Both the position numbers and the translations under genes were made by a program. Below, in pieces: positions 10,174-19,282 of a stretch of DNA of 61,385 bases. Source of the DNA: Desulfobacterium sp. (GTDB lineage: Bacteria > Desulfobacterota > Desulfobacteria > Desulfobacterales > Desulfobacteraceae); contig JAEINR010000024.1 of the NCBI GenBank assembly GCA_016342325.1, positions 1 through 61,385 of the forward strand, given 5' to 3'. A model generated the notes under the pieces. The model saw only the letters and a list, made by a program, of their open reading frames with translations. It searched no databases and was not told the origin of the DNA. Position 1 is the stretch's first letter, and each line of letters starts with the position of its first letter.

Positions 10174-10772
10174 TATGCCACCACCTTTGTTAGATAGTCA
10201 TCGACCAATCGGTCCTGATCCTCTGTAGCGATGGACTTCTTAACAAGAACCTCGGCCTGGGCAAGCGCCTTTTCGGAAATTTCCTGCCGAAGCTGGTCCT
10301 TTGCACTCTTGAACTCCTGCTCGATGTTTCGCTTGGCCATCTCCTCAAGCTTTGTTGCCTGGGCTTCGGCCTCGGCCAGAATGCGCTTCTTTGCATCTTC
10401 GCCCTGGGCGACATAATCGGCAACAATCCGCTCGGCTTCCTGGTCCAGGGCAGAAATCTTTTCAGCATATCCAGCAAGAACCTTTTCTGCCTCGGCTTTT
10501 TTCAGCTCAAGACCCTCAAGTTCCTCTTGGATACCCGTTGTACGGGATGAGAAAAATTCCTTAACAGGCTTCTTTGCAATAAAGAAGAGCGCTGCTGCCA
10601 GGACAACAAAGTTCATCACCTTATAGGTGTCTTCAATGACCCAGCCTTTTGGAGCAGCCTCAGCCCCTCCACCGGACGATGCCAGGGCAACTCCTGCAAC
10701 AGTAAGGAGAAACAATGCTGTTGCAGACAGGATCGCTGGAAAGCGATATCCCAATCTTCTTGCAATTTTCAT
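10173..10772 (-). CDS. atpF: ATP synthase Fo b subunit
   Basis: This 199-residue peripheral-stalk subunit anchors the stator. Residues about 10-32 form a first hydrophobic segment ending in an Ala-rich motif (GVALASS) that resembles a signal peptide. A second membrane helix follows (about 52-68, VMNFVVLAAALFFIAKKPV), then a long charged coiled coil. The start at 10772 is preferred over 10778 because GGAGGG is then 7 nt upstream and the ATG overlaps the atpF' stop (TGATG). With atpF' this gives a b/b' pair. No a or c subunit gene lies nearby, so those must be encoded elsewhere. Confidence 0.92.
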   Translation of the reverse strand: MKIARRLGYRFPAILSATALFLLTVAGVALASSGGGAEAAPKGWVIEDTYKVMNFVVLAAALFFIAKKPVKEFFSSRTTGIQEELEGLELKKAEAEKVLAGYAEKISALDQEAERIVADYVAQGEDAKKRILAEAEAQATKLEEMAKRNIEQEFKSAKDQLRQEISEKALAQAEVLVKKSIATEDQDRLVDDYLTKVVA

Positions 10773-11197
10773 CAGCATGCCCTCCCTAGAATCTTTTCAC
10801 CAATTGATTTGGCAAACAGACCTACTTCTTTTTCAAGAGCAGTCCTTGCCTTTTCGGTCTCCTCAGCAACCTGAGCGCGAATTTCTGCAAGGTTTGACTG
10901 AGCCTTTTGGTTGATCCTGTCAATTATCTCTTTTTCTTCCTGTGATGCTTGCTCGACAAAGGCCTCTTTCTTTTTCAGGCCTTCAGTCCGGGCCCCTTTG
11001 AGGCCGTCTTTGTAAGCCTGATCCTGATCTTTTGCCTGTGTAGAGAGGGATTCGACACCCTGCTCCAGACCAAAGACCTTCTCCTTTCGTTCAAGGAGAA
11101 TCTTGCGGATCGGCTTAAAAAGAACGCGATTAAGCACAAACAAGAGAAAAAGGAAATTGATGATCTGAATTAACAGTGACCCATCAACACTAACCAT
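10772..11197 (-). CDS. atpF': ATP synthase Fo b' subunit
   Basis: This 141-residue partner of AtpF has one N-terminal membrane helix (SLLIQIINFLFLLFVLNRVLF, residues 7-27) followed by KPIRKILLERKEK and a coiled coil. This is the typical short b/b' pattern. It is the first gene of the atp operon and overlaps atpF. A strong GGAGGGAAG ribosome binding site precedes the ATG. The b/b' naming follows convention for duplicated b subunits. Confidence 0.9.
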   Translation of the reverse strand: MVSVDGSLLIQIINFLFLLFVLNRVLFKPIRKILLERKEKVFGLEQGVESLSTQAKDQDQAYKDGLKGARTEGLKKKEAFVEQASQEEKEIIDRINQKAQSNLAEIRAQVAEETEKARTALEKEVGLFAKSIGEKILGRAC

Positions 11198-11252
11198 AAA
11201 CTTCCCTCCGCCAGTTAATAATAATAGTTAAAACAACTACCTATATTACACC

Positions 11253-11278
11253 ATCACCCGGTTTTACCGTCGGGTGAT
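11253..11278 (-). other. Hairpin in the atp operon leader
   Basis: ATCACCCG (11253-11260) and CGGGTGAT (11271-11278) form a perfect 8-bp stem with a 10-nt loop, placed between the putative promoter and atpF'. No T-tract follows on either strand, so it is not an obvious terminator for rodA or the leader. It may affect mRNA stability. Function is unknown. Confidence 0.4.
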
Positions 11279-11313
11279 TAAAATACGAACAACTTACATC
11301 TCAGGTCGCAAAT

Positions 11314-11342
11314 TGAGTACCATCAAGTTATTTTTTTGTCAA
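11314..11342 (-). promoter_or_regulatory. atpF': Possible atp operon promoter
   Basis: On the minus strand a perfect TTGACA (11342-11337) is followed after 17 nt by TACTCA (11319-11314), a weak -10. It lies in the rodA-atpF' gap, with a predicted leader of about 110 nt. The -35 is convincing and the -10 is not, so this is tentative. Confidence 0.4.
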
Positions 11343-11410
11343 CATCCAATTCTCCGCCCGGGACGGACCAGGGAGTATCCCCCCCATATCTATCTGCGAT
11401 GGTTGGCGAT

Positions 11411-12514
11411 TCAACTTGAAGCAAATCTGCGCATGCTGATATTCATCAAAATTCCGATTCCGGCCATGTTTGTGATCACCGAAGACCCTCCGTAACTTAT
11501 TAAAGGAAGGGGCACCCCCACCACCGGCATGAGTCCCATGATCATCCCGACATTGATGAAAATCTGCCAGAAAATCATGATGGTGATACCAAAGGCAAGA
11601 ATGGAACCGAACATGTCCCTGCAGGAATAGGAGATGTTGAGCCCCCAGATCAGGAGAAGGAAATAGAGGAATAGCAGGACCGCACACCCCAAAAGCCCCC
11701 ACTCCTCGGCAAGCACGGAAAGAATAAAATCGGTGTGCTGCTCCGGAAGAAAAGAAAGGGCGTTCTGGGTACCCTTGAGATACCCTTTCCCAAAGAGCAT
11801 GCCCGAACCAATGGCTATCTTCGACTGGATGATGTGGTAGCCCGCCCCAAGGGGATCCCGGTCCGGATTTAGAAATGTGAGTATCCTGGCCTTTTGATAA
11901 TCCTTCAGCACAAACCACACCAGGGGTACAGCAGCCGCGCAAATGGAGGCACAGGTGATGAACACCCGCTTTTCGACCTTGACAAACAGGGTGATGCAGG
12001 CCGTGATAAAGAGCAGCAGCAGTGCCGTGCCGAGATCGGGTTGTTTCACAATGAGCATGAAGGGTAAGGCCAGTACAAGTCCGGGCCGGATAAGATCCCT
12101 GAACCCAAGCCCCTCTTCGGAGGCAGCGCCGGAGTAGACAGATGAGATCATAATAATCAAGGAAAGCTTCATCAACTCCGACGGCTGCATGGTAAAAGCC
12201 CCCAGGGCAAGCCACCTGCGGGAACCACCCACGTATTTACCGCAGACAAGCACCATGACAAGCAGTCCAATGCACCCGGCATAGATGGCAAGGCTTCCCT
12301 TGTCAAGATACTTATAATGAACCAGGACCGAGACAAACATGATAAAAAAACCGGCCCCCATCCAGACGAACTGCTTTTTAAACAGCACATGGGTGGCGGT
12401 GATCTCTCCGGCGGTGACGGCGCTGTAAAGCACCCCGAGCCCCACGCTTGCAATCAGCAGTGTAATCACAAGCAGCCCCCAGTCAAAACATTCTATCAAC
12501 CGTCTGTCAAACAT
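11411..12514 (-). CDS. rodA: Rod-shape SEDS glycosyltransferase RodA
   Basis: This 367-residue multi-pass membrane protein of the RodA/FtsW/SpoVE family polymerises glycan strands during cell elongation, partnered with PBP2. About ten hydrophobic segments are visible. Family signatures include GSRRWLALGAFTMQPSELMK, the VKQPDLGTALLL loop, and near the C-terminus PLPLISYGGSSV. It begins 4 nt after the mrdA stop, with AAAGGAG upstream. Being next to mrdA and mreBCD supports RodA over FtsW. Confidence 0.95.
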   Translation of the reverse strand: MFDRRLIECFDWGLLVITLLIASVGLGVLYSAVTAGEITATHVLFKKQFVWMGAGFFIMFVSVLVHYKYLDKGSLAIYAGCIGLLVMVLVCGKYVGGSRRWLALGAFTMQPSELMKLSLIIMISSVYSGAASEEGLGFRDLIRPGLVLALPFMLIVKQPDLGTALLLLFITACITLFVKVEKRVFITCASICAAAVPLVWFVLKDYQKARILTFLNPDRDPLGAGYHIIQSKIAIGSGMLFGKGYLKGTQNALSFLPEQHTDFILSVLAEEWGLLGCAVLLFLYFLLLIWGLNISYSCRDMFGSILAFGITIMIFWQIFINVGMIMGLMPVVGVPLPLISYGGSSVITNMAGIGILMNISMRRFASS

Positions 12515-12518
12515 CGCC

Positions 12519-14360
12519 CTACTCCTTTACCTGCACCTCTCGTTCGATCATCCCCTTCTCCTCAAGATACGCCCTGAGCACCGCCCCTGCCACAGGAGCC
12601 GCGGCCGTTGACCCGTGCTCGCCATGCTCTATAATAACGGCAACGGCAATCACAGGGTTCTCAGCCGGCGCATAACACACAAACCAGGCGTGATCCCTGA
12701 GCTTGTAATCCAATCGCTTGTTGCTCTCCCTGTCCTTCTTCTTAAGGCTGAACACTTGGGCAGTACCGGTTTTTCCGGCAATCTCCACCCCCTTGATCCG
12801 AATACTTCTTGCGGTACCGCGGTTTCCCTGGACCACATCCAGCAACCCCTTTCTGACAATTTTCAACGTCTCTTTGCCGGCCGGAAGCCCGCCTATGATT
12901 TCCGGGGCCTTAACATCTGACATCCCACCGTTCAGGGTTTGAACCGACTTGAGAATCCGTGGCCGGTAAAGGGTGCCGCCGTTACCCAAGGCCGCTGTAA
13001 ACACGGCCATCTGAAGGGGGGTAACCAGGTTAAACCCCTGACCAATGGCAATGGATAAAGTCTCCCCCGGCTGCCAAGGAACCCCATAGCGCTTCTTTTT
13101 CCAGGCCGAAGTGGGAACCAGGCCCGGGCGCTCATGCTCAAGCTCAATCCCCGTACCCTTTCCAAGACCACAGCCCTTTGCATATTGTGCCAGGGAATCG
13201 ACCCCAAGTTCCTCTCCTGCCCTGTAGAAATAGACATCACAGGAATTCTCGATGGCACCCAGGAGGTCAAGCTCTCCGTGTCCCCATTTTTTCCAGCAGC
13301 GGTAGGCCCGGTTGCCAAATTTATACTGACCCGAACAAAACCGGGTGGTTGAGGCATCCACAACCCCCTCTTCCAGGGCTGCGATGGCCGTGATCATCTT
13401 GTAGGTGGAGGCCGGTGGATACTCACCCTGTATCGCCTTGTTGGACATGGGACGATCCGGGTGGGCCAGCAGTTTTTTCCATTTTTTACTGGAGATGCCA
13501 CCGATGAAATCGTTCTGGTCAAAGGAGGGATTGCTGGCCATAACAAGAACATCCCCGTTGGAAGGATCCAGGGCAACAATAGCGCCGGCCTTACCCTGGA
13601 GCATGGCCTCTGCGGTTTGCTGGAGCGTATTATCTATGGTAAGAAAGAGATTCTTCCCGGGCACGGAGTCAACCGTCTTGAGCACCCGGACCAGGCGGCC
13701 GCTGGCATCCACTTCAACCTGGCGCCCGCCCCGCTTGCCCCGTAACAATTTTTCAAACACCTTTTCGGCACCATATTTGCCGATACTGTCCCCTCCCCTG
13801 ACACCGGGGTATTTACCGCTGGAAAGCTCCCCGCCATTGATCTGACCCAGATAGCCGATCAGATGGGCGGCACTTTTTTTGTAAACATAGTTTCTCCTGG
13901 GTTCCACATCAACCAGAACGCCAGGAAGATCAAAGCTGTGGGATTCCACAAGGGCCAGTTGGTCCCGGGAGATCCCCTTTTTCAAAAGAAGTGGCTTGTA
14001 TTTTGCCCCCCCCTTGCTTCCGTCAACCTTGGCCTGTAACTCCTCCAGGGGGATTTGGGTAAAACCGGCCAGGGTCTCCAGGGTCTTATGAATGGGTCGG
14101 GCATCCTTGAAAACGATCTTCAAATCGAAAGAAGGGCGATTATCCACCAGCAAAACACCGTTGCGGTCATAAATTAACCCCCGGGACGCTTCAACGCTCT
14201 TCAACCGAATACAGTTGTTTTCCGACAGCCGCAAATACTCCTCACCTTCAATTATCTGAAGATAGAAGAGCCGTGCCGTAAGCACGGCAAAGGCGATGAG
14301 CATAAAAAACGCTCCGCCCATGAGCCTTCGTTTCAACCACTCCCTGTCAGGGCCTTTCAT
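12519..14360 (-). CDS. mrdA: Penicillin-binding protein 2 (elongation transpeptidase)
   Basis: This 613-residue class B PBP cross-links new peptidoglycan in the periplasm and works with RodA. It has an N-terminal membrane anchor (about 10-32), a PBP dimerisation domain, and a transpeptidase domain with STYK (Ser about 318), an SCD motif in ENSCDVYFY, and KTGTAQ near residue 528. Length is typical for PBP2. The ATG at 14360 is preferred; an in-frame TTG lies two codons upstream at 14366. It lies between mreD and rodA in the conserved elongasome order. Confidence 0.95.
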   Translation of the reverse strand: MKGPDREWLKRRLMGGAFFMLIAFAVLTARLFYLQIIEGEEYLRLSENNCIRLKSVEASRGLIYDRNGVLLVDNRPSFDLKIVFKDARPIHKTLETLAGFTQIPLEELQAKVDGSKGGAKYKPLLLKKGISRDQLALVESHSFDLPGVLVDVEPRRNYVYKKSAAHLIGYLGQINGGELSSGKYPGVRGGDSIGKYGAEKVFEKLLRGKRGGRQVEVDASGRLVRVLKTVDSVPGKNLFLTIDNTLQQTAEAMLQGKAGAIVALDPSNGDVLVMASNPSFDQNDFIGGISSKKWKKLLAHPDRPMSNKAIQGEYPPASTYKMITAIAALEEGVVDASTTRFCSGQYKFGNRAYRCWKKWGHGELDLLGAIENSCDVYFYRAGEELGVDSLAQYAKGCGLGKGTGIELEHERPGLVPTSAWKKKRYGVPWQPGETLSIAIGQGFNLVTPLQMAVFTAALGNGGTLYRPRILKSVQTLNGGMSDVKAPEIIGGLPAGKETLKIVRKGLLDVVQGNRGTARSIRIKGVEIAGKTGTAQVFSLKKKDRESNKRLDYKLRDHAWFVCYAPAENPVIAVAVIIEHGEHGSTAAAPVAGAVLRAYLEEKGMIEREVQVKE

Positions 14361-14378
14361 GATCAAAGCAAATCCGTC

Positions 14379-14909
14379 CTATTCAAGCCCATCGAAGCGC
14401 CTTCCTTCAAATCGCCTTGCAACAAGGGTTACCCCCCGATCCAGCTGGTCCACCGCCAACACCAGAAGCGGAACAAGAATCAACGCCAACACCGTCTGCT
14501 TCACCATGAACACAAGATCCCTGGGACAAACGGCCTGGGCCCCCTTGCCCACAACAAAGGTAAAGACAAGAAACGCATTCTCCACCACCACGGCAACAGC
14601 GCTCATGCAGATGAGGAACACGATGTTCTCCAGGTGAACAAGGGATTTCAGACTCCGCACCAAAATGTATATCCAGACATAGGCTGAGATATAGAGCCCG
14701 AACGGGCCGCCGGAAACGCTGTCCATGGCACAGCCCAACAGAAAAACAGCCACCCCGATTGCTGGGTGGGAAAACCTCAGACTCAAACTGAGGACAATAA
14801 CAAACAACAGATCAAAACTCTGGCTGAAAACGGAGAATCCGGGAAGGATGGACGTCTGGACGATGGTCAGCGCAAGGCTGATACCGAAATAGAAGAAAAA
14901 CCGGATCAT
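14379..14909 (-). CDS. mreD: Rod-shape-determining protein MreD
   Basis: This 176-residue integral membrane protein has about five to six hydrophobic helices and the GCAMDSVSGGPFGLYI motif typical of MreD. It is a membrane component of the elongasome. The start overlaps the mreC stop (ATGA), so translation is coupled. Sequence conservation in MreD is low, but position between mreC and mrdA makes the assignment firm. Confidence 0.9.
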   Translation of the reverse strand: MIRFFFYFGISLALTIVQTSILPGFSVFSQSFDLLFVIVLSLSLRFSHPAIGVAVFLLGCAMDSVSGGPFGLYISAYVWIYILVRSLKSLVHLENIVFLICMSAVAVVVENAFLVFTFVVGKGAQAVCPRDLVFMVKQTVLALILVPLLVLAVDQLDRGVTLVARRFEGRRFDGLE

Positions 14910-15739
14910 AGGCCGTCTGTATCCGACCCGCTATCCTTGAGGGAAACGATAACCTCCTCGAGCTTGTCAAAATCAACGCAGGTCTTGACCGTGATCGCCT
15001 GGAACAGCTGGGAGCTGTCCTCTTTAACGTCAACCACCCGACCGACCCTCAACCCCTTTGGAAAGACACCGTCCAACCCCGAAGAGATGATCATCTCCCC
15101 TGGTTCAATCTTGTTTTTCCTCAGCGCGTATCGGAACGAGCAGAATTCAGACTCGGTCCCCTTGACAATACCCCTTGCCCTGGATGTCTGCACAAGGGCG
15201 TCCACCGCAGAGTTTCTGTCCGTGACCAGGAGCACCTTGGAATAGCGTTTGGCGACGGTAACCACCTGGCCGACCACGCCCTCGGAAACGAGCACGGGCA
15301 GCCCTTTGGTCAAGCCATCCATTGACCCCTTGTCTATCATAATGGTTCTAAACCATGGGGAGGGGTCCCTGGCAATCACCTTTGCCGCAATCAGAACCTC
15401 TTTTTCCAGGTCCTGGAAACGGATGAATTTTCTCAGGCGGCTGTTCTCAAGCTCAAGTTCTTTGCAGCGGTTGGCTATCTCCACCGCCCTTGCAGCCTCC
15501 TTTTTCAGCCGGGGGTTCTCCTTGGAGGCGGAAACCGTTGCAAAGTAGTCATCCCAGACACCTTCCACGGCCGCAAAGCTTCTTGAAAAAGCCATTTGAA
15601 AAGGGGCCATCAGGGAGATGGTGATTCGCTCGACCCCGCTTTTAGGCAGGGCATCCTTGCTGCTCACCGTTAAAACTATGAAATTGACCAGAATAAAAAA
15701 CACGATTCCAATCAGCAAAACCATCTTTCTCGAAAACAT
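14906..15739 (-). CDS. mreC: Rod-shape-determining protein MreC
   Basis: This 277-residue protein has one N-terminal membrane helix (about 5-24), a periplasmic coiled coil near residues 75-105 (NRCKELELENSRLRKFI), and the two-barrel MreC core with GLTKGLPVLVSEGVVGQV and DRNSAVDALVQTSRARGI. It activates PBP2/RodA by binding PBP2. Its start is 4 nt after the mreB stop, without a strong ribosome binding site, so coupling to mreB is likely. Length is normal. Confidence 0.94.
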   Translation of the reverse strand: MFSRKMVLLIGIVFFILVNFIVLTVSSKDALPKSGVERITISLMAPFQMAFSRSFAAVEGVWDDYFATVSASKENPRLKKEAARAVEIANRCKELELENSRLRKFIRFQDLEKEVLIAAKVIARDPSPWFRTIMIDKGSMDGLTKGLPVLVSEGVVGQVVTVAKRYSKVLLVTDRNSAVDALVQTSRARGIVKGTESEFCSFRYALRKNKIEPGEMIISSGLDGVFPKGLRVGRVVDVKEDSSQLFQAITVKTCVDFDKLEEVIVSLKDSGSDTDGL

Positions 15740-15743
15740 GGAA

Positions 15744-16808
<1,065 letters not shown>

Positions 16809-16958
16809 TTATTGTATCACCAGATGACTATTGCATAAAATCATTCTAAGGGATATGAGCTAACAGAATTACCACAATTTTACAAGAACAAAAAAGCAAG
16901 AGCAAACAATGTTCCTCCCCTGCTTTATAGCTCCTCGCACATAAACCGAGCCCAACGC

Positions 16959-17051
16959 TTTATATAAAACTCCGGTCAAAGGGATGCAATCAGTGACGTT
17001 TCATTTTTCGTTGTGGCCGAAGCACAAATACCATGTTCCGGCCATGCCGGT
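16959..17051. repeat. Dispersed non-coding repeat, copy B
   Basis: This copy matches the element at 1585-1694 in both conserved blocks (TTTATATAAAACTCCGGT on the left, GTTGTGGCCGAA and CCGGCCATGCCGG on the right) but is about 17 bp shorter in the middle. It lies between the 3' end of the serine hydrolase gene and the mreB promoter region. No coding capacity is seen. Confidence 0.7.
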
Positions 17052-17088
17052 ACAATAGGCGATCAGATATCCGTTCGAGTGCAAACAT

Positions 17089-18150
17089 CTATAAGACCCT
17101 TTTCATCACAAGGTCGTGGATCACCGGCCTGAATTTCCTTATCTTTTCGTTGCTCCGAACCGGATGAACCCGGTTGGTTAATAAAACCACGATAATAGAG
17201 GACCTGGGATCCATCCAGAACGATGTCCCGGTAAACCCAAGATGTCCCAGGGAAGCTGTGGAAAAAAAACGACCTGAGGAAGAGTGAGTCCCTGATGGGG
17301 TGTCAAAGCCGGCCCCACGCTCAAACCCGGGATCCCTTGCGGCAAAACGCCGGATCAGGGCGCCATCGATCACCCGGGTCTCGTTCCCGGAAACCCCGTC
17401 CAGGATTTCCTTCAAAAGCACCCACACCTGAAATGCGGTGCCAAACAGCCCGGCATGGCCTTCAATACCGCCCACGGACCAGGCATTGTCGTCATGGACC
17501 TCCCCCTTGAGCACCCGATTCCGCCAGGGACAGTTTTCCGTGGCAGCCACCCCTTTTTCCAGGGGCGTGCCAACCTCACGAAAACCGAGGCGATCAAGCC
17601 CAAGGGGCCCATAAATTTTATCCGCCACATGGCGATCCAACCGACTGTTGGACAGGATCTCAGTCACCCAGGCAAGGAGGATAAACCCAAGATCCGAGTA
17701 TAGCTCCACCTTCCCAGATTCATGGACAAGGGGCTCGTTGATAATCAAGCGCCTCAGGCGATCCTGCCGTTCCGCCAGGGGAAAGCGGACAAGGGACGTA
17801 TAGTAGGGATGATAAGCAGGCAGGCCGGATCGATGGCGCAACAGATCGTCAACCGTGATACCGGCCTTGTCCGTACCGGCCACCCCTGGAAGGATGGCGC
17901 CCAAAACCTGGTCCACCCGGAGCACCCCCTGTTGAACAAGATCCAGCACCGCCATGGTTGTGGCAAGGGGCTTGGTAAGGGAGGCCAGATCAAAGAGGGT
18001 CTCCATGGTTACCGACTCCCGGGTGGAAAGGTCGGCCAAACCAAAGGCCTGGTGAAAAAGAACGTCAGAATCTTTGGAGACCAGGAGCACCGCCCCCGGA
18101 AACACCCCTTCCCGGATGGCTCCTTCCATGGCATCGACAACACGATTCAT
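17089..18150 (-). CDS. Serine beta-lactamase/DD-peptidase family hydrolase
   Basis: This 353-residue protein belongs to the beta-lactamase class C / AmpH / EstB superfamily. The catalytic tetrad SLTK lies at residues 57-60, a YSD (YxN-type) motif at 151-153, and a C-terminal HLGFTGTSFW replaces the KTG strand motif. No signal peptide is seen, suggesting a cytoplasmic location, or an esterase role instead of a secreted beta-lactamase. Its start overlaps the end of the LD-carboxypeptidase gene by 4 nt. Together they may act in muropeptide recycling, but the substrate cannot be told from sequence. Confidence 0.85.
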   Translation of the reverse strand: MNRVVDAMEGAIREGVFPGAVLLVSKDSDVLFHQAFGLADLSTRESVTMETLFDLASLTKPLATTMAVLDLVQQGVLRVDQVLGAILPGVAGTDKAGITVDDLLRHRSGLPAYHPYYTSLVRFPLAERQDRLRRLIINEPLVHESGKVELYSDLGFILLAWVTEILSNSRLDRHVADKIYGPLGLDRLGFREVGTPLEKGVAATENCPWRNRVLKGEVHDDNAWSVGGIEGHAGLFGTAFQVWVLLKEILDGVSGNETRVIDGALIRRFAARDPGFERGAGFDTPSGTHSSSGRFFSTASLGHLGFTGTSFWMDPRSSIIVVLLTNRVHPVRSNEKIRKFRPVIHDLVMKRVL

Positions 18151-19103
18151 GACATCCCTCCGGGCGCAAAGGTCAGACCATGGATGTCCGCATCCAGGGT
18201 AACAGAAGATCCCAACGGCAACGAGAGATTGGTCAAACCGTGGCCGGCATCCAGCCCTGCCAGGATCGGCACCCGGGGATCGTTGAACCGTTCCGCTACA
18301 ATATCGTGGATCATGGTTTCGTCTCCGCAGTGATCAAAGGTTCCCAGCACCACCCCCCTCACCCCGGCAAGGATACCGGCAAACGCCATCTGGGTGAGCA
18401 TCCGGTCAATTTTGTACGCCGGTTCCCTGACATCCTCCAGAAAAAGGATGCAGTCATTGAAGTCGGGCTGGAACCGGGTGCCGGCCATGGAGACCAGGGT
18501 GGCAAGGTTCCCCCCCACAAAGATGCCGGACGCCCTGCCCCCACGAACCGTATTTCCGTTGGCAATGCGAATCCCGGGAATTGGCCCTGACAGTGCCAGC
18601 AACAGGGAATCCAAGGTTTCCCTTGACCCATTTGCAAGGGAGGTCACCACAGGCCCGTGGATCATGGGAAACGGGCATTGTTTCACCCCTTCCACCAAAA
18701 GGGCTGTGATGTCGCTGAACCCGACAACGAATTTCGGATTGTTAATCAAAAGATCGAAATCCAAGTGGGGCAGAATCCTGAGGGCGCCGAAACCACCCCT
18801 GGCGCAGAGGATCGCCTTGATGCGGGGATCCTGGAACAGATCATTAACGATCCCGGCCCGGTGGGCGTCATCACCTGCAAGATAGCGCTTGGGCGCACTG
18901 AGCCCCGTTGGCAGATGGATCCTAAACCCCATGTCACGAATCCGTGACAACCCGGCTTCAAACTTGACCGGGTCAAAGGCGCCTGCGGGGGCACAGACAC
19001 CAATGGTGGCACCCGGCTCGAGATAGGAAGGCATTATCATTTGGGGACGGATTTGAAATTTGTCCCCATTGTTCGGGGCGGATTCATGGTTTGTCGGTTT
19101 CAC
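18147..19103 (-). CDS. ldcA: LD-carboxypeptidase (peptidase S66 family)
   Basis: This 318-residue cytoplasmic serine peptidase would remove the terminal D-Ala from muropeptide tetrapeptides during cell wall recycling. It has the nucleophile motif GFSDITAL (Ser about 130), a catalytic Glu in LFLEDV, and a His in DAGHGLTN. The usual family N-terminus (PSYLEPGATIGVCAPAG) begins at residue 25. The 21-23 residue extension before it is encoded partly by a REP-like palindrome (19043-19067). The GTG at 19103 has AAGGGG 5 nt upstream and is chosen; ATGs at 19040 and 19034 give the canonical length but lack a clear binding site. Microcin-immunity MccF relatives share this fold. Confidence 0.88.
   Translation of the reverse strand: MKPTNHESAPNNGDKFQIRPQMIMPSYLEPGATIGVCAPAGAFDPVKFEAGLSRIRDMGFRIHLPTGLSAPKRYLAGDDAHRAGIVNDLFQDPRIKAILCARGGFGALRILPHLDFDLLINNPKFVVGFSDITALLVEGVKQCPFPMIHGPVVTSLANGSRETLDSLLLALSGPIPGIRIANGNTVRGGRASGIFVGGNLATLVSMAGTRFQPDFNDCILFLEDVREPAYKIDRMLTQMAFAGILAGVRGVVLGTFDHCGDETMIHDIVAERFNDPRVPILAGLDAGHGLTNLSLPLGSSVTLDADIHGLTFAPGGMS
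19043..19067. repeat. REP-like 25-bp palindrome, copy 1
   Basis: A 12-bp stem (GGGGACGGATTT against AAATTTGTCCCC, including two G-T pairs) surrounds a single central base. The same layout occurs at 52364-52388. Such GGGGAC...GTCCCC palindromes resemble REP elements mobilised by RAYT (Y1) transposases, but no such gene is in the window. This copy lies within the 5' end of the ldcA frame. Confidence 0.6.
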
Positions 19104-19204
19104 GTGTACCCCTTATGGATATTTGCATTCAAATGGTTACCCGCTTTACTTACCTATTGGAACATGAAATGGGCTCAATTCATATGCAAGACGCTTAAAA
19201 CGGC

Positions 19205-19231
19205 GATAGCCCGACCACAGGCCGGGCTATC
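19205..19231 (-). terminator. Terminator-like hairpin after nhaD
   Basis: A perfect 9-bp stem, GATAGCCCG (19205-19213) with CGGGCTATC (19223-19231), lies about 50 nt downstream of the nhaD-like stop on the minus strand. It is followed shortly by TTTT. It is the likely end of that transcript. Confidence 0.6.
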
Positions 19232-19282
19232 ACATCATCTGTTATTTTGCTTATTTAATACTTTGCTTATTATAAATAATGT

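Noticed and set aside
11328-12215. 295-residue minus-strand frame overlapping rodA
   Set aside because: It is a different frame of rodA, which has full SEDS-family motifs; the alternative has no recognisable domain.
17089-19103. Beta-lactam resistance pair (beta-lactamase plus LD-carboxypeptidase)
   Set aside because: The serine hydrolase has no signal peptide and lacks a KTG motif, so a resistance role is not supported; cell wall recycling is more likely.
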